DNA of 64,000 nt, from NCBI RefSeq assembly GCF_014698845.1, contig NZ_JACJTV010000001.1, positions 372,001 to 436,000 of the forward strand. Reading direction: 5' to 3'. The stretch is from Coleofasciculus sp. FACHB-1120 (lineage in GTDB: Bacteria > Cyanobacteriota > Cyanobacteriia > Cyanobacteriales > FACHB-T130). Positions 54,517-62,482 of this stretch are shown one piece after another. The notes below the pieces were generated by a model. It had not been told where the DNA came from. It made no database searches and saw only the letters and a program-made list of their open reading frames with translations. Position numbers and translations under genes: made by a program. Numbering within the stretch: the stretch's first letter is position 1; each line of letters begins with the position of its first letter.

Positions 54517-54978
54517 ATGACTCATCCCTTGATCCCACAAGTTATTGATTTAGCAACGCCGGTGGCAGAAGCCTTGGGCTTGGAAGTAGTCGGGGCGGTT
54601 TTTCACACCAACCAACGACCCCCCGTACTGCGCGTGGACATCCGGAATAGCGAAACTGACACAGGGCTGGATGACTGCGAACGAATGAGTCGGGCATTGG
54701 AGGCTGCTTTGGATGCGGCGGATTTCGTTCCTGATGCCTATGTCCTAGAAATTTCTAGTCCCGGTATTTCGCGCCAGTTGACGACAGATCGGGAATTCAT
54801 CTCCTTCAAGGGATTTCCCGTCATTGTCACCACATCCGAACCCTACGAAGGTCAGCAAGAGTGGACGGGGCAACTGATTCGTCGGGATGAAGAGGGTGTT
54901 TACCTCAACCAAAAGGGTCGCGCGATCGCCATTCCCCGCCAAATGGTGAGCCGAGTGCATCTGGATGAGAAACGGTAA
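54517..54978 (+). CDS. rimP: Ribosome maturation factor RimP
   Basis: A 153-residue RimP, a factor for late 30S subunit maturation. The N-terminal domain opens [20 protein letters not shown] and contains the [10 protein letters not shown] strand and [15 protein letters not shown] helix. The conserved [20 protein letters not shown] block and the C-terminal Sm-like barrel follow. The frame is open earlier, but that part is the leader hairpin, so ATG 54517 is used. It heads the rimP-nusA-ylxR-infB operon, a standard order in bacteria. A hairpin with a T-run stands just upstream. Confidence 0.93.
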   Translation: MTHPLIPQVIDLATPVAEALGLEVVGAVFHTNQRPPVLRVDIRNSETDTGLDDCERMSRALEAALDAADFVPDAYVLEISSPGISRQLTTDREFISFKGFPVIVTTSEPYEGQQEWTGQLIRRDEEGVYLNQKGRAIAIPRQMVSRVHLDEKR

Positions 54979-55097
54979 TTGAGCTGTCAGCTTAGTAGTC
55001 AGTCGTCAGTGGTTAGCAAGCAAGTTTCCTCTTGACCACTGACCGATTACCAATTACCAGTTACCAATTACCAATAGCAATTAGCGAGGTTTTTTAT

Positions 55098-56429
55098 ATG
55101 TCAATGGTTAGTCTACGTGGACTTAAAGAGCTAATCGATAAAATTAGTGTAGAGCGCAATTTACCCAAAAGTTCCGTTCAAGCAGCCCTACGAGAAGCTT
55201 TATTGAAAGGATACGAGCGATATCGCCGCACCCAAAACCTCGATAAACATCATTTTGATGAAGATTATTTTCAAAACTTTGAAGTCGAACTCGATCTAGA
55301 ACAAGAAGGCGAAGAAGGCTTTCGCGTCTTGGCGACCAAAACCATCGTAGAAAAGGTGAATAGTGGCGACCATGAAATCAGTCTAGAAGAAGTGCAGAAA
55401 GTCGCTCCTGAGGCAGCTGTTGGCGACACGGTGGTTTTAGATGTGACCCCCGATCAAACTGAGTTCGGTCGCATGGCAGCAATTCAGACCAAGCAAGTGC
55501 TATCGCAAAAACTGCGAGATCAGCAGCGCAAACTCGTCGCAGAAGAGTTCCAAGAACTAGAAGGAACCGTTTTGCAGGCGCGAGTACTGAGATTTGAGCG
55601 ACAATCCGTGATTCTAGCTGTCACTAGTGGGTTTAGTCAGCCAGAAGTAGAAGCCGACTTACCAAAACGCGAACAGCTACCCAACGATAATTATCGTGCC
55701 AATGCAACCTTCAAGGTATTTCTCAAAAAAGTACGCGAAGGTCCAGCGCGGGGACCACAATTGCTAGTGTCTAGAGCTGCCGCAGGTTTGGTTGTTTATC
55801 TATTTGCCAACGAAGTCCCAGAGATTGAGGATGAGGTGGTGCGGATTGTTGCAGTAGCGCGGGAAGCAAATCCCCCGTCTCGTCACGTTGGCCCGCGAAC
55901 GAAAATCGCGGTCGATACCCTGGAGCGCGATGTAGATCCCGTGGGAGCCTGTATTGGTGCCAGGGGATCGCGGATTCAAGTGGTGGTGAATGAATTACGC
56001 GGCGAAAAAATTGATGTAATTCGTTGGTCGCCTGACCCATCTACTTATATTTCCAATGCTCTTTCACCCGCACGAGTGGATGAGGTGCGTCTGATTAACC
56101 CAGATGCTCGTCAGGCTCATGTTTTGGTGGCGGAGGATCAATTGAGTTTGGCAATCGGTAAAGAAGGTCAGAATGTCCGGCTAGCAGCCCGCCTGACTGG
56201 TTGGAAAATAGATATTAAAGATATTGCCAAGTACGATTACGAAGCGGAATCTCGGAATATGGCAGCGATCGCAGCCGCTCGGCAAGCCCAAGAGGAAGCT
56301 GAATATGAGGAAGAATACGATGATGAGCCGGAAGAACTGGAAAGATCCGCAGCCGTTCCTAGCTGGCAGCAGAACAGTGACGATTTTGATGATGTAGAGG
56401 TAGATGAGGTAGAAACCACGGAAGTTTAG
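55098..56429 (+). CDS. nusA: Transcription termination/antitermination factor NusA
   Basis: A 443-residue NusA that binds RNA polymerase and modulates pausing, termination and antitermination. It has the N-terminal domain (LKELIDKISVERNLPKSSVQ), an S1 domain (about 125-200; GTVLQARVLRFERQSVIL), and two KH domains (GPRTKIAVDTLERDVDPVGA, then GSRIQVVVNELRGEKIDVI and later KEGQNVRLAARLTGWKIDI). A strongly acidic tail (EEYDDEPEELERS) ends it; the E. coli-type AR repeats are missing, as in other cyanobacteria. ATG 55098 is used because the frame upstream is an ATTACC-type repeat. It lies 119 bases after rimP. Confidence 0.94.
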   Translation: MSMVSLRGLKELIDKISVERNLPKSSVQAALREALLKGYERYRRTQNLDKHHFDEDYFQNFEVELDLEQEGEEGFRVLATKTIVEKVNSGDHEISLEEVQKVAPEAAVGDTVVLDVTPDQTEFGRMAAIQTKQVLSQKLRDQQRKLVAEEFQELEGTVLQARVLRFERQSVILAVTSGFSQPEVEADLPKREQLPNDNYRANATFKVFLKKVREGPARGPQLLVSRAAAGLVVYLFANEVPEIEDEVVRIVAVAREANPPSRHVGPRTKIAVDTLERDVDPVGACIGARGSRIQVVVNELRGEKIDVIRWSPDPSTYISNALSPARVDEVRLINPDARQAHVLVAEDQLSLAIGKEGQNVRLAARLTGWKIDIKDIAKYDYEAESRNMAAIAAARQAQEEAEYEEEYDDEPEELERSAAVPSWQQNSDDFDDVEVDEVETTEV

Positions 56430-56479
56430 ATTTTAGATTAAATTTTCACTTCCAAAATCTAAACTCCCAGTTGCTTGAG

Positions 56480-56824
56480 ATGGAACCAAACTACCGCCGT
56501 TGTGTGAGTTGCCGCAAAGTTGCGCCAAAATCGGCGTTTTGGCGAATTGTCAGAGTCTATCCGTCCCAGCAGTTACAATTAGATCGGGGGATGGGGCGAT
56601 CTGCCTATCTTTGTCCCCAAGAAAGTTGTCTGGTGGCAGCTCAAAAAAAAAATCGGCTGGGCAGAGCGCTCAAAGTACCTGTTCCAGAAGCACTGTACCA
56701 AACCCTGTGGCAGCGCTTAGCGACTAAACTTGAAGGCTGCGATCGCTCTTTGCTAAAAAGCGAATCCAGCCCTCAAGGACGTTCCCTACCATCGGCATCA
56801 GACCTGAAACAGCCGCCCGAATGA
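56480..56824 (+). CDS. YlxR family RNA-binding protein
   Basis: A protein of about 114 residues with the YlxR/RnpM pattern: YRRCVSCRK with the paired cysteines at the start, a LDRGMGRSAYLCP block and KKNRLGRALK, a basic RNA-facing surface. Relatives modulate RNase P and bind RNA. It sits in its usual place between nusA and infB, about 50 bases after the nusA stop. I use ATG 56480 over an earlier TTG. The last 30 residues are a low-complexity Ser/Pro tail. Confidence 0.88.
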   Translation: MEPNYRRCVSCRKVAPKSAFWRIVRVYPSQQLQLDRGMGRSAYLCPQESCLVAAQKKNRLGRALKVPVPEALYQTLWQRLATKLEGCDRSLLKSESSPQGRSLPSASDLKQPPE

Positions 56825-57098
56825 GATATTCTAGGAAAGAAGCCCAAAAAAAGCGACGTGCCCCAAATTGTAAAGATTTGTGCAAAATTAGAATAGAAGT
56901 GTTTCGCTATCCTTAGTGGATAGTTAGTTCACTTGGTGATAAACAGACTTCCATAAGTAGCTTGGATATCATTAGTAGAAGTATAGGCAGCAAGTTAAAG
57001 CTTCACATCCATTAGGCAGTAAGCAAATGATCAACAAGTTGTCGTTCAAGCAGATGGTTATGGTGTAAAAACTGGTAGGATTCGAGGGGAAAGACTGG

Positions 57099-60000
57099 AT
57101 GAACAACGGCAAAGTAAGAATTTACGAGTTATCGCGGGAATTGGATTTGGAGAATAAGGATATTCTAGGAATTTGTGAGCGGCTGAATATTGCAGTAAAA
57201 AGCCACAGCAGCACAATCACTGAATCAGAGGCGGAGAGCATTCGCTCGGCGGCAGAAAAACAGGCAGCAGCCCGACCCGCTTCACGTGCGCGGGCTCCAC
57301 TGGATCAGCGCAAAGCATCACCGCCAGCCGCTCAATCGGTGCGACCCCGGCTAGAAAACAAGCCACAAATTCTGGAGATTCGTCAGCATAAATCTGGGTC
57401 TGGTTCTAACGCACCACAACAGACGGGAGAACAGGTTGCGATTCCTCCCCAACCACCAGTAAGACAGCAGACGCCATCACCCATGAAGCCGACAAGCCTG
57501 AATAAACCAGTGCGTCATAGCCATCGGGATACTACTCCTGTAGTAGAAGCCGTAGAAAGAGTAGAAGCAGAAAAACTACAAGTAGACCCGGTAGAGGCTC
57601 CTCCTATCCCAGCTCCGAAAGCTTTTGAACCAGCTCCGCAGCTGGTTGAACCTCCCATGAGACAAGCTGGGGATCGTCCTGGACCCAGTAATGTGGAGCG
57701 ACCTGTATTAAAAAGAGCCAAGGTAGAAACCGCCACTAGCTCGCCGCCAGTTGCGGCACCACAAAAAGTAGGACCGGCGATCGGGGCACCTGAAAGAAAT
57801 AACGCATCGGCTCCTCCCGCCCCTGTCAGATCAGACAGATCGGAGCGACCGGCTCCTCCTGCCCCACCAAGAGTTCCAGAACTGCACTCGCCGCCGCAAA
57901 GGCCGGTGCGGCCTTCTATGCCCGTTGGCAGACGCCCAGGCGCTCCTGGTGACACGCAACTAGAACCGGGTTCCAGTCGCTCGAAGCTACTACGGGACGA
58001 TAATGACGAAGGATTGGGAACGCCCGATGCGCTCGGAGAAGAGGCAAGAAAACCGAATCCTCCCCGTCTCGTCGGTCCCAACAAGCGCAAGCCTGAGTGG
58101 GAGGATGAGGAAGAAGAAAACCCAGATAAAGCAGGCAAGGCAGGTGCTAAGGCCAAGCGTCGGGTGCAACCCCTCATTGAGGATGACGAAGACTTTGAAA
58201 CGGATTTAGAGGAATTGCCAGCAGCATTGCAGGTGAGTCTATCCGTGGCTCGTCCTCCCAAGCAGCAAAAGACTCGCCCACCCAGCCCAGTCGTGGTAGC
58301 AGCGGAAAGAGAGAAGCGGAAGCCTCAAATGCATCGCGGCGAGGCACAAAGCAACGATCGCGATCGCCGTCGCGAACCGGCTGCCAAGGCAGAACGTCCC
58401 GAAAACCTAGTGTTAACGGGCAGCATGACCGTTCAAGAGCTTGCGACTGCCCTAGCCGTACAGGAAACAGAGATTATCAAAACTCTGTTCTTTAAAGGCT
58501 TTGCGATTAATATCACCCAAACCCTAGATATCCCAACCATCACAATGGTGGCGAAAGAACTGGGCGTGGAAGTGGAGACGCAAGAAGAACAAGCCGCGGC
58601 GACAAAAGTAACGGAGATGGTGACAGAGGAAGATCTCGCTCACCTGCAACGCCGTCCGCCAGTGGTGACAATTATGGGTCACGTAGACCACGGGAAAACA
58701 ACTCTGCTAGATTCCATCCGCAAAACTAAGGTAGCGCAGGGAGAAGCTGGGGGAATTACTCAACACATCGGCGCATACCATGTGGATGTGGACTATGAAG
58801 GAAAAACCCAGCAAGTTGTGTTCCTAGACACGCCGGGTCACGAGGCCTTCACCGCAATGCGGGCGAGGGGAACGCGAGTCACGGACATTGCCGTTCTGGT
58901 AGTTGCCGCTGATGATGGTGTCCAACCCCAGACCATTGAAGCAATCAGCCACGCGAAAGCCGCTGACGTGCCAATTGTTGTGGCGATCAACAAAGTTGAT
59001 AAACCGGATGCTCAGCAAGACCGAGTGAAGCAGGAGTTGACCCAATACGGTCTGCAACCCGAAGAATGGGGCGGCGATACCATCATGGTTCCCGTGAGCG
59101 CCATCCAAGGGGAAAACTTGGATACCCTGCTGGAAATGATTTTGATCCAGGCGGAAGTTTTAGAACTCTCTGCGAACCCAGACCGCGCCGCGAAGGGTAC
59201 GGTGATTGAAGCCAATCTAGATAAGTCAAGAGGCCCAGTTGCTACCTTGCTGGTGCAAAATGGAACCTTGCGAGTCGGTGATGTCCTGGTAGTTGGCTCA
59301 GTATTGGGCAAAGTTCGGGCGATGATCGATGACCGGGGAGATAGAGTAACGGCGGCAGCTCCATCGTTCGCGGTGGAAGTTCTGGGTTTGAGCGATGTCC
59401 CAGCGGCTGGCGATGAGTTCGAGGTCTATCCGAACGAAAAAGAAGGTCGCGCGATCGCAAGTGCCAGAGCCGATGAGCAACGCCAGTCACGCCTGCAACA
59501 GGTAATGGCATCCCGCCGAGTCACTTTGAATACCCTCTCAGCTCAAGCTCAAGAAGGCGACCTCAAAGAACTTAACTTGCTTCTGAAGGCAGACGTTCAA
59601 GGTTCCGTAGAAGCTCTTCTAGGTGCCCTCGGACAGCTGCCCCAAAATGAAGTACAAGTTCGGGTGCTGTTAGCGGCTCCTGGCGAAGTTACCGAGACAG
59701 ACGTTGACTTAGCCGCCGCCAGTGGTGCTGTAATCGTTGGATTTAATACCACCCTTGCTAGCGGTGCCCGACAAGCAGCGGATCAAGCAGGAGTCGATGT
59801 GCGCGAATACAACATCATCTACAAACTGCTGGATGATATTCAAGGTGCAATGGAAGGTCTGCTAGAACCAGAGCAGGTAGAAGAACCCCTGGGACAAGTG
59901 GAAGTTCGGGCTGTCTTCCCAGTCGGTCGTGGCTCCGTCGCCGGTTGCTATGTGCTTTCGGGTAAAGTGGTTCGCAATTGCCGAGTGCGGGTGCGCCGCA

Positions 60001-60182
60001 ACAGTCAGGTCGTTCATGATGGCGTCTTAGATTCCCTCAAGCGGATGAAAGAAGATACCAAGGAAGTCAACGCTGGATACGAATGCGGCATTGGCGTCGA
60101 TCGTTTCAATGCTTGGGTAGAAGGCGACATTATTGAAGCCTACCAAATGGTAAGCAAGCGCCGGACTCTCTCGCCACATTAA
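57099..60182 (+). CDS. infB: Translation initiation factor IF-2
   Basis: A 1027-residue IF-2, the GTPase that brings initiator tRNA to the 30S subunit and promotes subunit joining. The N-terminus holds a short winged/IF2N domain ([19 protein letters not shown]). A long Pro/Ala/Arg/Glu-rich linker follows (about 60-430), and a second IF2N unit precedes the G domain. The G domain has GHVDHGKT (527-534), DTPGHEAF, and NKVDKP. Domains II-IV follow, ending in a C2 domain ([12 protein letters not shown]). The linker is long, as in other cyanobacteria. It closes the rimP-nusA-ylxR-infB operon with a 274-base spacer before it. Confidence 0.95.
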   Translation: MNNGKVRIYELSRELDLENKDILGICERLNIAVKSHSSTITESEAESIRSAAEKQAAARPASRARAPLDQRKASPPAAQSVRPRLENKPQILEIRQHKSGSGSNAPQQTGEQVAIPPQPPVRQQTPSPMKPTSLNKPVRHSHRDTTPVVEAVERVEAEKLQVDPVEAPPIPAPKAFEPAPQLVEPPMRQAGDRPGPSNVERPVLKRAKVETATSSPPVAAPQKVGPAIGAPERNNASAPPAPVRSDRSERPAPPAPPRVPELHSPPQRPVRPSMPVGRRPGAPGDTQLEPGSSRSKLLRDDNDEGLGTPDALGEEARKPNPPRLVGPNKRKPEWEDEEEENPDKAGKAGAKAKRRVQPLIEDDEDFETDLEELPAALQVSLSVARPPKQQKTRPPSPVVVAAEREKRKPQMHRGEAQSNDRDRRREPAAKAERPENLVLTGSMTVQELATALAVQETEIIKTLFFKGFAINITQTLDIPTITMVAKELGVEVETQEEQAAATKVTEMVTEEDLAHLQRRPPVVTIMGHVDHGKTTLLDSIRKTKVAQGEAGGITQHIGAYHVDVDYEGKTQQVVFLDTPGHEAFTAMRARGTRVTDIAVLVVAADDGVQPQTIEAISHAKAADVPIVVAINKVDKPDAQQDRVKQELTQYGLQPEEWGGDTIMVPVSAIQGENLDTLLEMILIQAEVLELSANPDRAAKGTVIEANLDKSRGPVATLLVQNGTLRVGDVLVVGSVLGKVRAMIDDRGDRVTAAAPSFAVEVLGLSDVPAAGDEFEVYPNEKEGRAIASARADEQRQSRLQQVMASRRVTLNTLSAQAQEGDLKELNLLLKADVQGSVEALLGALGQLPQNEVQVRVLLAAPGEVTETDVDLAAASGAVIVGFNTTLASGARQAADQAGVDVREYNIIYKLLDDIQGAMEGLLEPEQVEEPLGQVEVRAVFPVGRGSVAGCYVLSGKVVRNCRVRVRRNSQVVHDGVLDSLKRMKEDTKEVNAGYECGIGVDRFNAWVEGDIIEAYQMVSKRRTLSPH

Positions 60183-60298
60183 GGCAATCAAAAGGCAAAA
60201 GTCAAAAGAAAGAAAAAAGGGAATAATCTTCTCCTTTGCCTTTCTTCTGGCTTTTGCCTTTTATTTTGCTTTTTGCATTTTGCCTTTTGACTTTTACT
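60183..60298. repeat. Low-complexity TTTTGCC/AAAGGCAAAA inverted repeat
   Basis: Purine-rich AAAAGGCAAAAGTCAAAAG (60189-60207) is followed by a pyrimidine stretch of repeated CTTTTGCC/TTTTGC units, with CTTTTGACTTTT as the mirrored arm near 60284-60295. It can fold into a long imperfect hairpin after infB. Frames that run through it into the next gene are artefacts. Confidence 0.6.
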
Positions 60299-60964
60299 AT
60301 GCGCTCTTTTTGGTCGGAACCGTTCTTGTGGATTCATCTTGCCGGTCTAGCAACCGTTCCGATTTGGCTGGAACTATGCTGGTTGGGTCTGGCAGTTGGC
60401 GATCCCGTGTTGCCGGTATGGTTAGAACTATTTTTGGTTGCGACTGTAGGCATTGCACCCGTGCTGTGGATGCAGTTGAGCCGTCCTTTTAACATCTTCA
60501 GCATTCTGGCAGTGGCAATGAAGCCAAGTGAACTGACGCTGAACCAGCGACGCCTGTTGTCACAGTTCAAGTCACCCGCGAACCAATTGGTAGCCGTTCT
60601 GGCAGCGGGTTTCATGCTGTGGATGTTATGGCTAATCTATCAGGCAGCACCGCTAGCGGCGGCCGTTACACCGCTTCCTCCAGAGTGGCGATTCGCTGGA
60701 CTGCTCGTAGCGGCGCTGGCATTTCTGGCAAGCAATTTGTTCTTGCAGATACCGCTGAGCGTGGCGCGAGTCCTCCTGACTAACGAAGCCGCATTTTTTG
60801 CTACACAACCCTGTTCAGCAGAACAAATTCCCCAACAATTTACGATTCCGGGAGTACAGGTGAATCAAATCTTACCGCCGGAAATTTCAGAGACATCTGC
60901 TATATCGCCTAGCCTACAAGAACCAATCAATGCAGGAATAGAAGCGCCAGCGTCCTCCGACTAA
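60299..60964 (+). CDS. Low-complexity tail membrane protein
   Basis: A protein of about 221 residues with four or so membrane helices (FLWIHLAGLATVPIWLELCW, then VWLELFLVATVGIAPVLWMQ, then a pair around 100-155). Two short, conserved soluble strands and a polar low-complexity tail follow (ISETSAISPSLQEPINAGIE). This matches a family named in cyanobacteria for its low-complexity tail; its function is unknown. ATG 60299 is used, because upstream frame is the repeat. It follows infB but may have its own promoter beyond the hairpin. Confidence 0.78.
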   Translation: MRSFWSEPFLWIHLAGLATVPIWLELCWLGLAVGDPVLPVWLELFLVATVGIAPVLWMQLSRPFNIFSILAVAMKPSELTLNQRRLLSQFKSPANQLVAVLAAGFMLWMLWLIYQAAPLAAAVTPLPPEWRFAGLLVAALAFLASNLFLQIPLSVARVLLTNEAAFFATQPCSAEQIPQQFTIPGVQVNQILPPEISETSAISPSLQEPINAGIEAPASSD

Positions 60965-61277
60965 TCGTTCCTGGTTTTTCAGCACATTGGTGTCTAGCGA
61001 TAAAAGCTTTTAGCAACTGGCGGAACCCAAAAAGTTTTGGCAGGTTGACTAGCGAGATGTTACTGATGGTACAAATCCCCCCAACCTAACTGCGTTATCC
61101 TAAGAATAGACATAGAAATTTGTTAAATAGTCATCAGCGGGCAGTCAATTTTAAAGATTAGATTTAGAGATTAGATTTTAGAGAGGGTTGTAAATCCACA
61201 ATCTAAAATCAAAATCTAAAATAGAATTGCTGAAAGCTGATAGCTGAAAACTCCTTGTTCCCTTATTTAAGGTGCAT
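60965..61277. other. Intergenic region with TAGATTTTAGATT repeats
   Basis: About 310 bases, AT-rich. ATTAGATTTTAGAGA near 61170 and its complement AATCTAAAATC/AAAATCTAAAATAG near 61200-61222 can pair. Similar strings stand before the malic enzyme gene (48521) and after nusA (56430). No gene seen. Confidence 0.5.
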
Positions 61278-61484
61278 ATGGTCAGGTTTCCTGCTTCATC
61301 AACCAGCCAATTCTCCGGCAATACCAAAATCTGGGAAAGCCTCAAACAAGCGATCGCATCCAGTTCTGGGTTTCAGCGCTGGGAAATAGAACACCCGTTG
61401 GATAACAACCGCCTTCAGGAGTTTAATCTTGATTATCGGGTTCGCCGGTATCTGCGCGAAACTTTAGAAACCCTTGCTTATTAG
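61278..61484 (+). CDS. Small conserved hypothetical protein, 68 residues
   Basis: A short protein beginning MVRFPASSTSQFSGN at ATG 61278, or two codons earlier at GTG 61272. The middle (WESLKQAIASSSGFQRW) and the end (LDYRVRRYLRETLETLAY) look helical, with the NNRLQEFNLDYRVRRYLRET block resembling other small cyanobacterial proteins I have seen annotated only as hypothetical. There is no signal or membrane segment. No function can be given. It lies alone between the tail-membrane protein and the DUF1400 gene. Confidence 0.6.
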   Translation: MVRFPASSTSQFSGNTKIWESLKQAIASSSGFQRWEIEHPLDNNRLQEFNLDYRVRRYLRETLETLAY

Positions 61485-61545
61485 TCATTTATTAGGCATC
61501 AGTCATTCGTTCGTGACTACTGAACGAATGACTAATGACCCATCG

Positions 61546-62100
61546 CTACCGACCAAGTCTGATTAAATCACCTAGATTGGGCAAGCCCTGTCCCAATCGC
61601 TTGAGTTTGCCAAAAACCTCAGCAAGGCGATCGCCCTCTACATGAACTTCTGAGGTTGGGTAATTTTCTAAAATTTCAATCAAGGTAATCTGATTGTCTG
61701 GAAGCGCTGAACTCATCACAGCTCCTCGTAAAGACTGAATGTTTGCGCCATTTCCGGGAGTATGAACCACGTCACTGACTTGATTCAAGACTATTTCCCC
61801 AATCTGGTTATTGAGTACCCGATCTAAAATGAGGGCATTCACCTTAACTTCTTGCGTTAGGGTTTTTCGCAAATCCTCAGGTTTTCTTCCTGCCATAGCC
61901 AAATAAGCACGTAGCGCTGGCGAAAGTTCACCCGTTTCAGCAAAAGTTGTGAGTTCGGGAACAGATACCGATTCCCTTAGAAAGCGGTACTTCAGCACGA
62001 CTGTATTGGCAGCATCCGCACGAGAGGGGCTAAACAAAACACCCGTAGCGGCGGCTAAAGAGAACACGAAAGGTAGCGATCGCAGTAGTAGAGAGCGCAT
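61546..62100 (-). CDS. DUF1400 (alpha/beta-hydrolase-associated) exported protein
   Basis: A protein of about 184 residues. After a signal peptide (MRSLLLRSLPFVFSLAAATG, to SRADA) the mature part matches DUF1400, normally the N-terminal extension of cyanobacterial lipase-like alpha/beta hydrolases: VVLKYRFLRESVSVPELTTFAETGE, cut here to its first 20 residues for the motif, then LSPALRAYLAM and KVNALILDRVLNNQIGEIVL. Only this domain is present, with no hydrolase domain, so it may be a stand-alone form. ATG 62100 is chosen because a signal peptide starts there; the frame extends 11 codons upstream. Function is unknown. Confidence 0.75.
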   Translation of the reverse strand: MRSLLLRSLPFVFSLAAATGVLFSPSRADAANTVVLKYRFLRESVSVPELTTFAETGELSPALRAYLAMAGRKPEDLRKTLTQEVKVNALILDRVLNNQIGEIVLNQVSDVVHTPGNGANIQSLRGAVMSSALPDNQITLIEILENYPTSEVHVEGDRLAEVFGKLKRLGQGLPNLGDLIRLGR

Positions 62101-62482
62101 AAGGAACCTGAAAACAGCTTTGAGATAGCACAACTGTGCTTACTCTACTTTGACGATACTGAATGCCGATGGGTTGCATCCTCCTGCTCAAGTAACAACT
62201 GCTTTTGAAGCATTCCTCTTGCCTGGATTAGCCTAAGCCAACGCGCTTGAATTTATAAAACCCAAACCCTATAAGCATTTCAGGGTGTACATTGCCTGAA
62301 TTTTTTTTGAGGATCGGCAAGTTGCCGCCTTGGGAACTGATAATATTCGCAACTTGTCATCAAAGATAATTGTGAATATTAATATTAGCGATGCGACTGC
62401 ATACACCAAGTATGTATACCTTCCAGCGTAAAAAAATATCCCAATTGGTGAGTCTCTAAGTTACTAAATCGTACAGTTAATA
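62101..62482. other. Divergent intergenic region with inverted repeat
   Basis: About 380 bases. TAATATTCGCAA (62341-62352) and TTGTGAATATTA (62370-62381) form a 12-bp inverted repeat with one wobble mismatch, about 100 bases before the SLH-protein start; it could be a regulator site. A T8 run follows at 62301-62308. No gene seen. Confidence 0.5.

Noticed and set aside
54260-54538. Minus-strand frame overlapping the rimP leader
   Set aside because: It covers the rimP ribosome-site region and leader hairpin, has no ribosome site and no recognisable family.
57515-58261. 248-codon minus-strand frame inside infB
   Set aside because: It mirrors the Pro/Ala/Arg-rich linker of IF-2; Ser/Gly-rich translation is the usual artefact of such linkers.
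60236-60298. N-terminal extension of the low-complexity-tail membrane protein
   Set aside because: It is a translation of TTTTGCC-type repeats and gives an artificial hydrophobic string.
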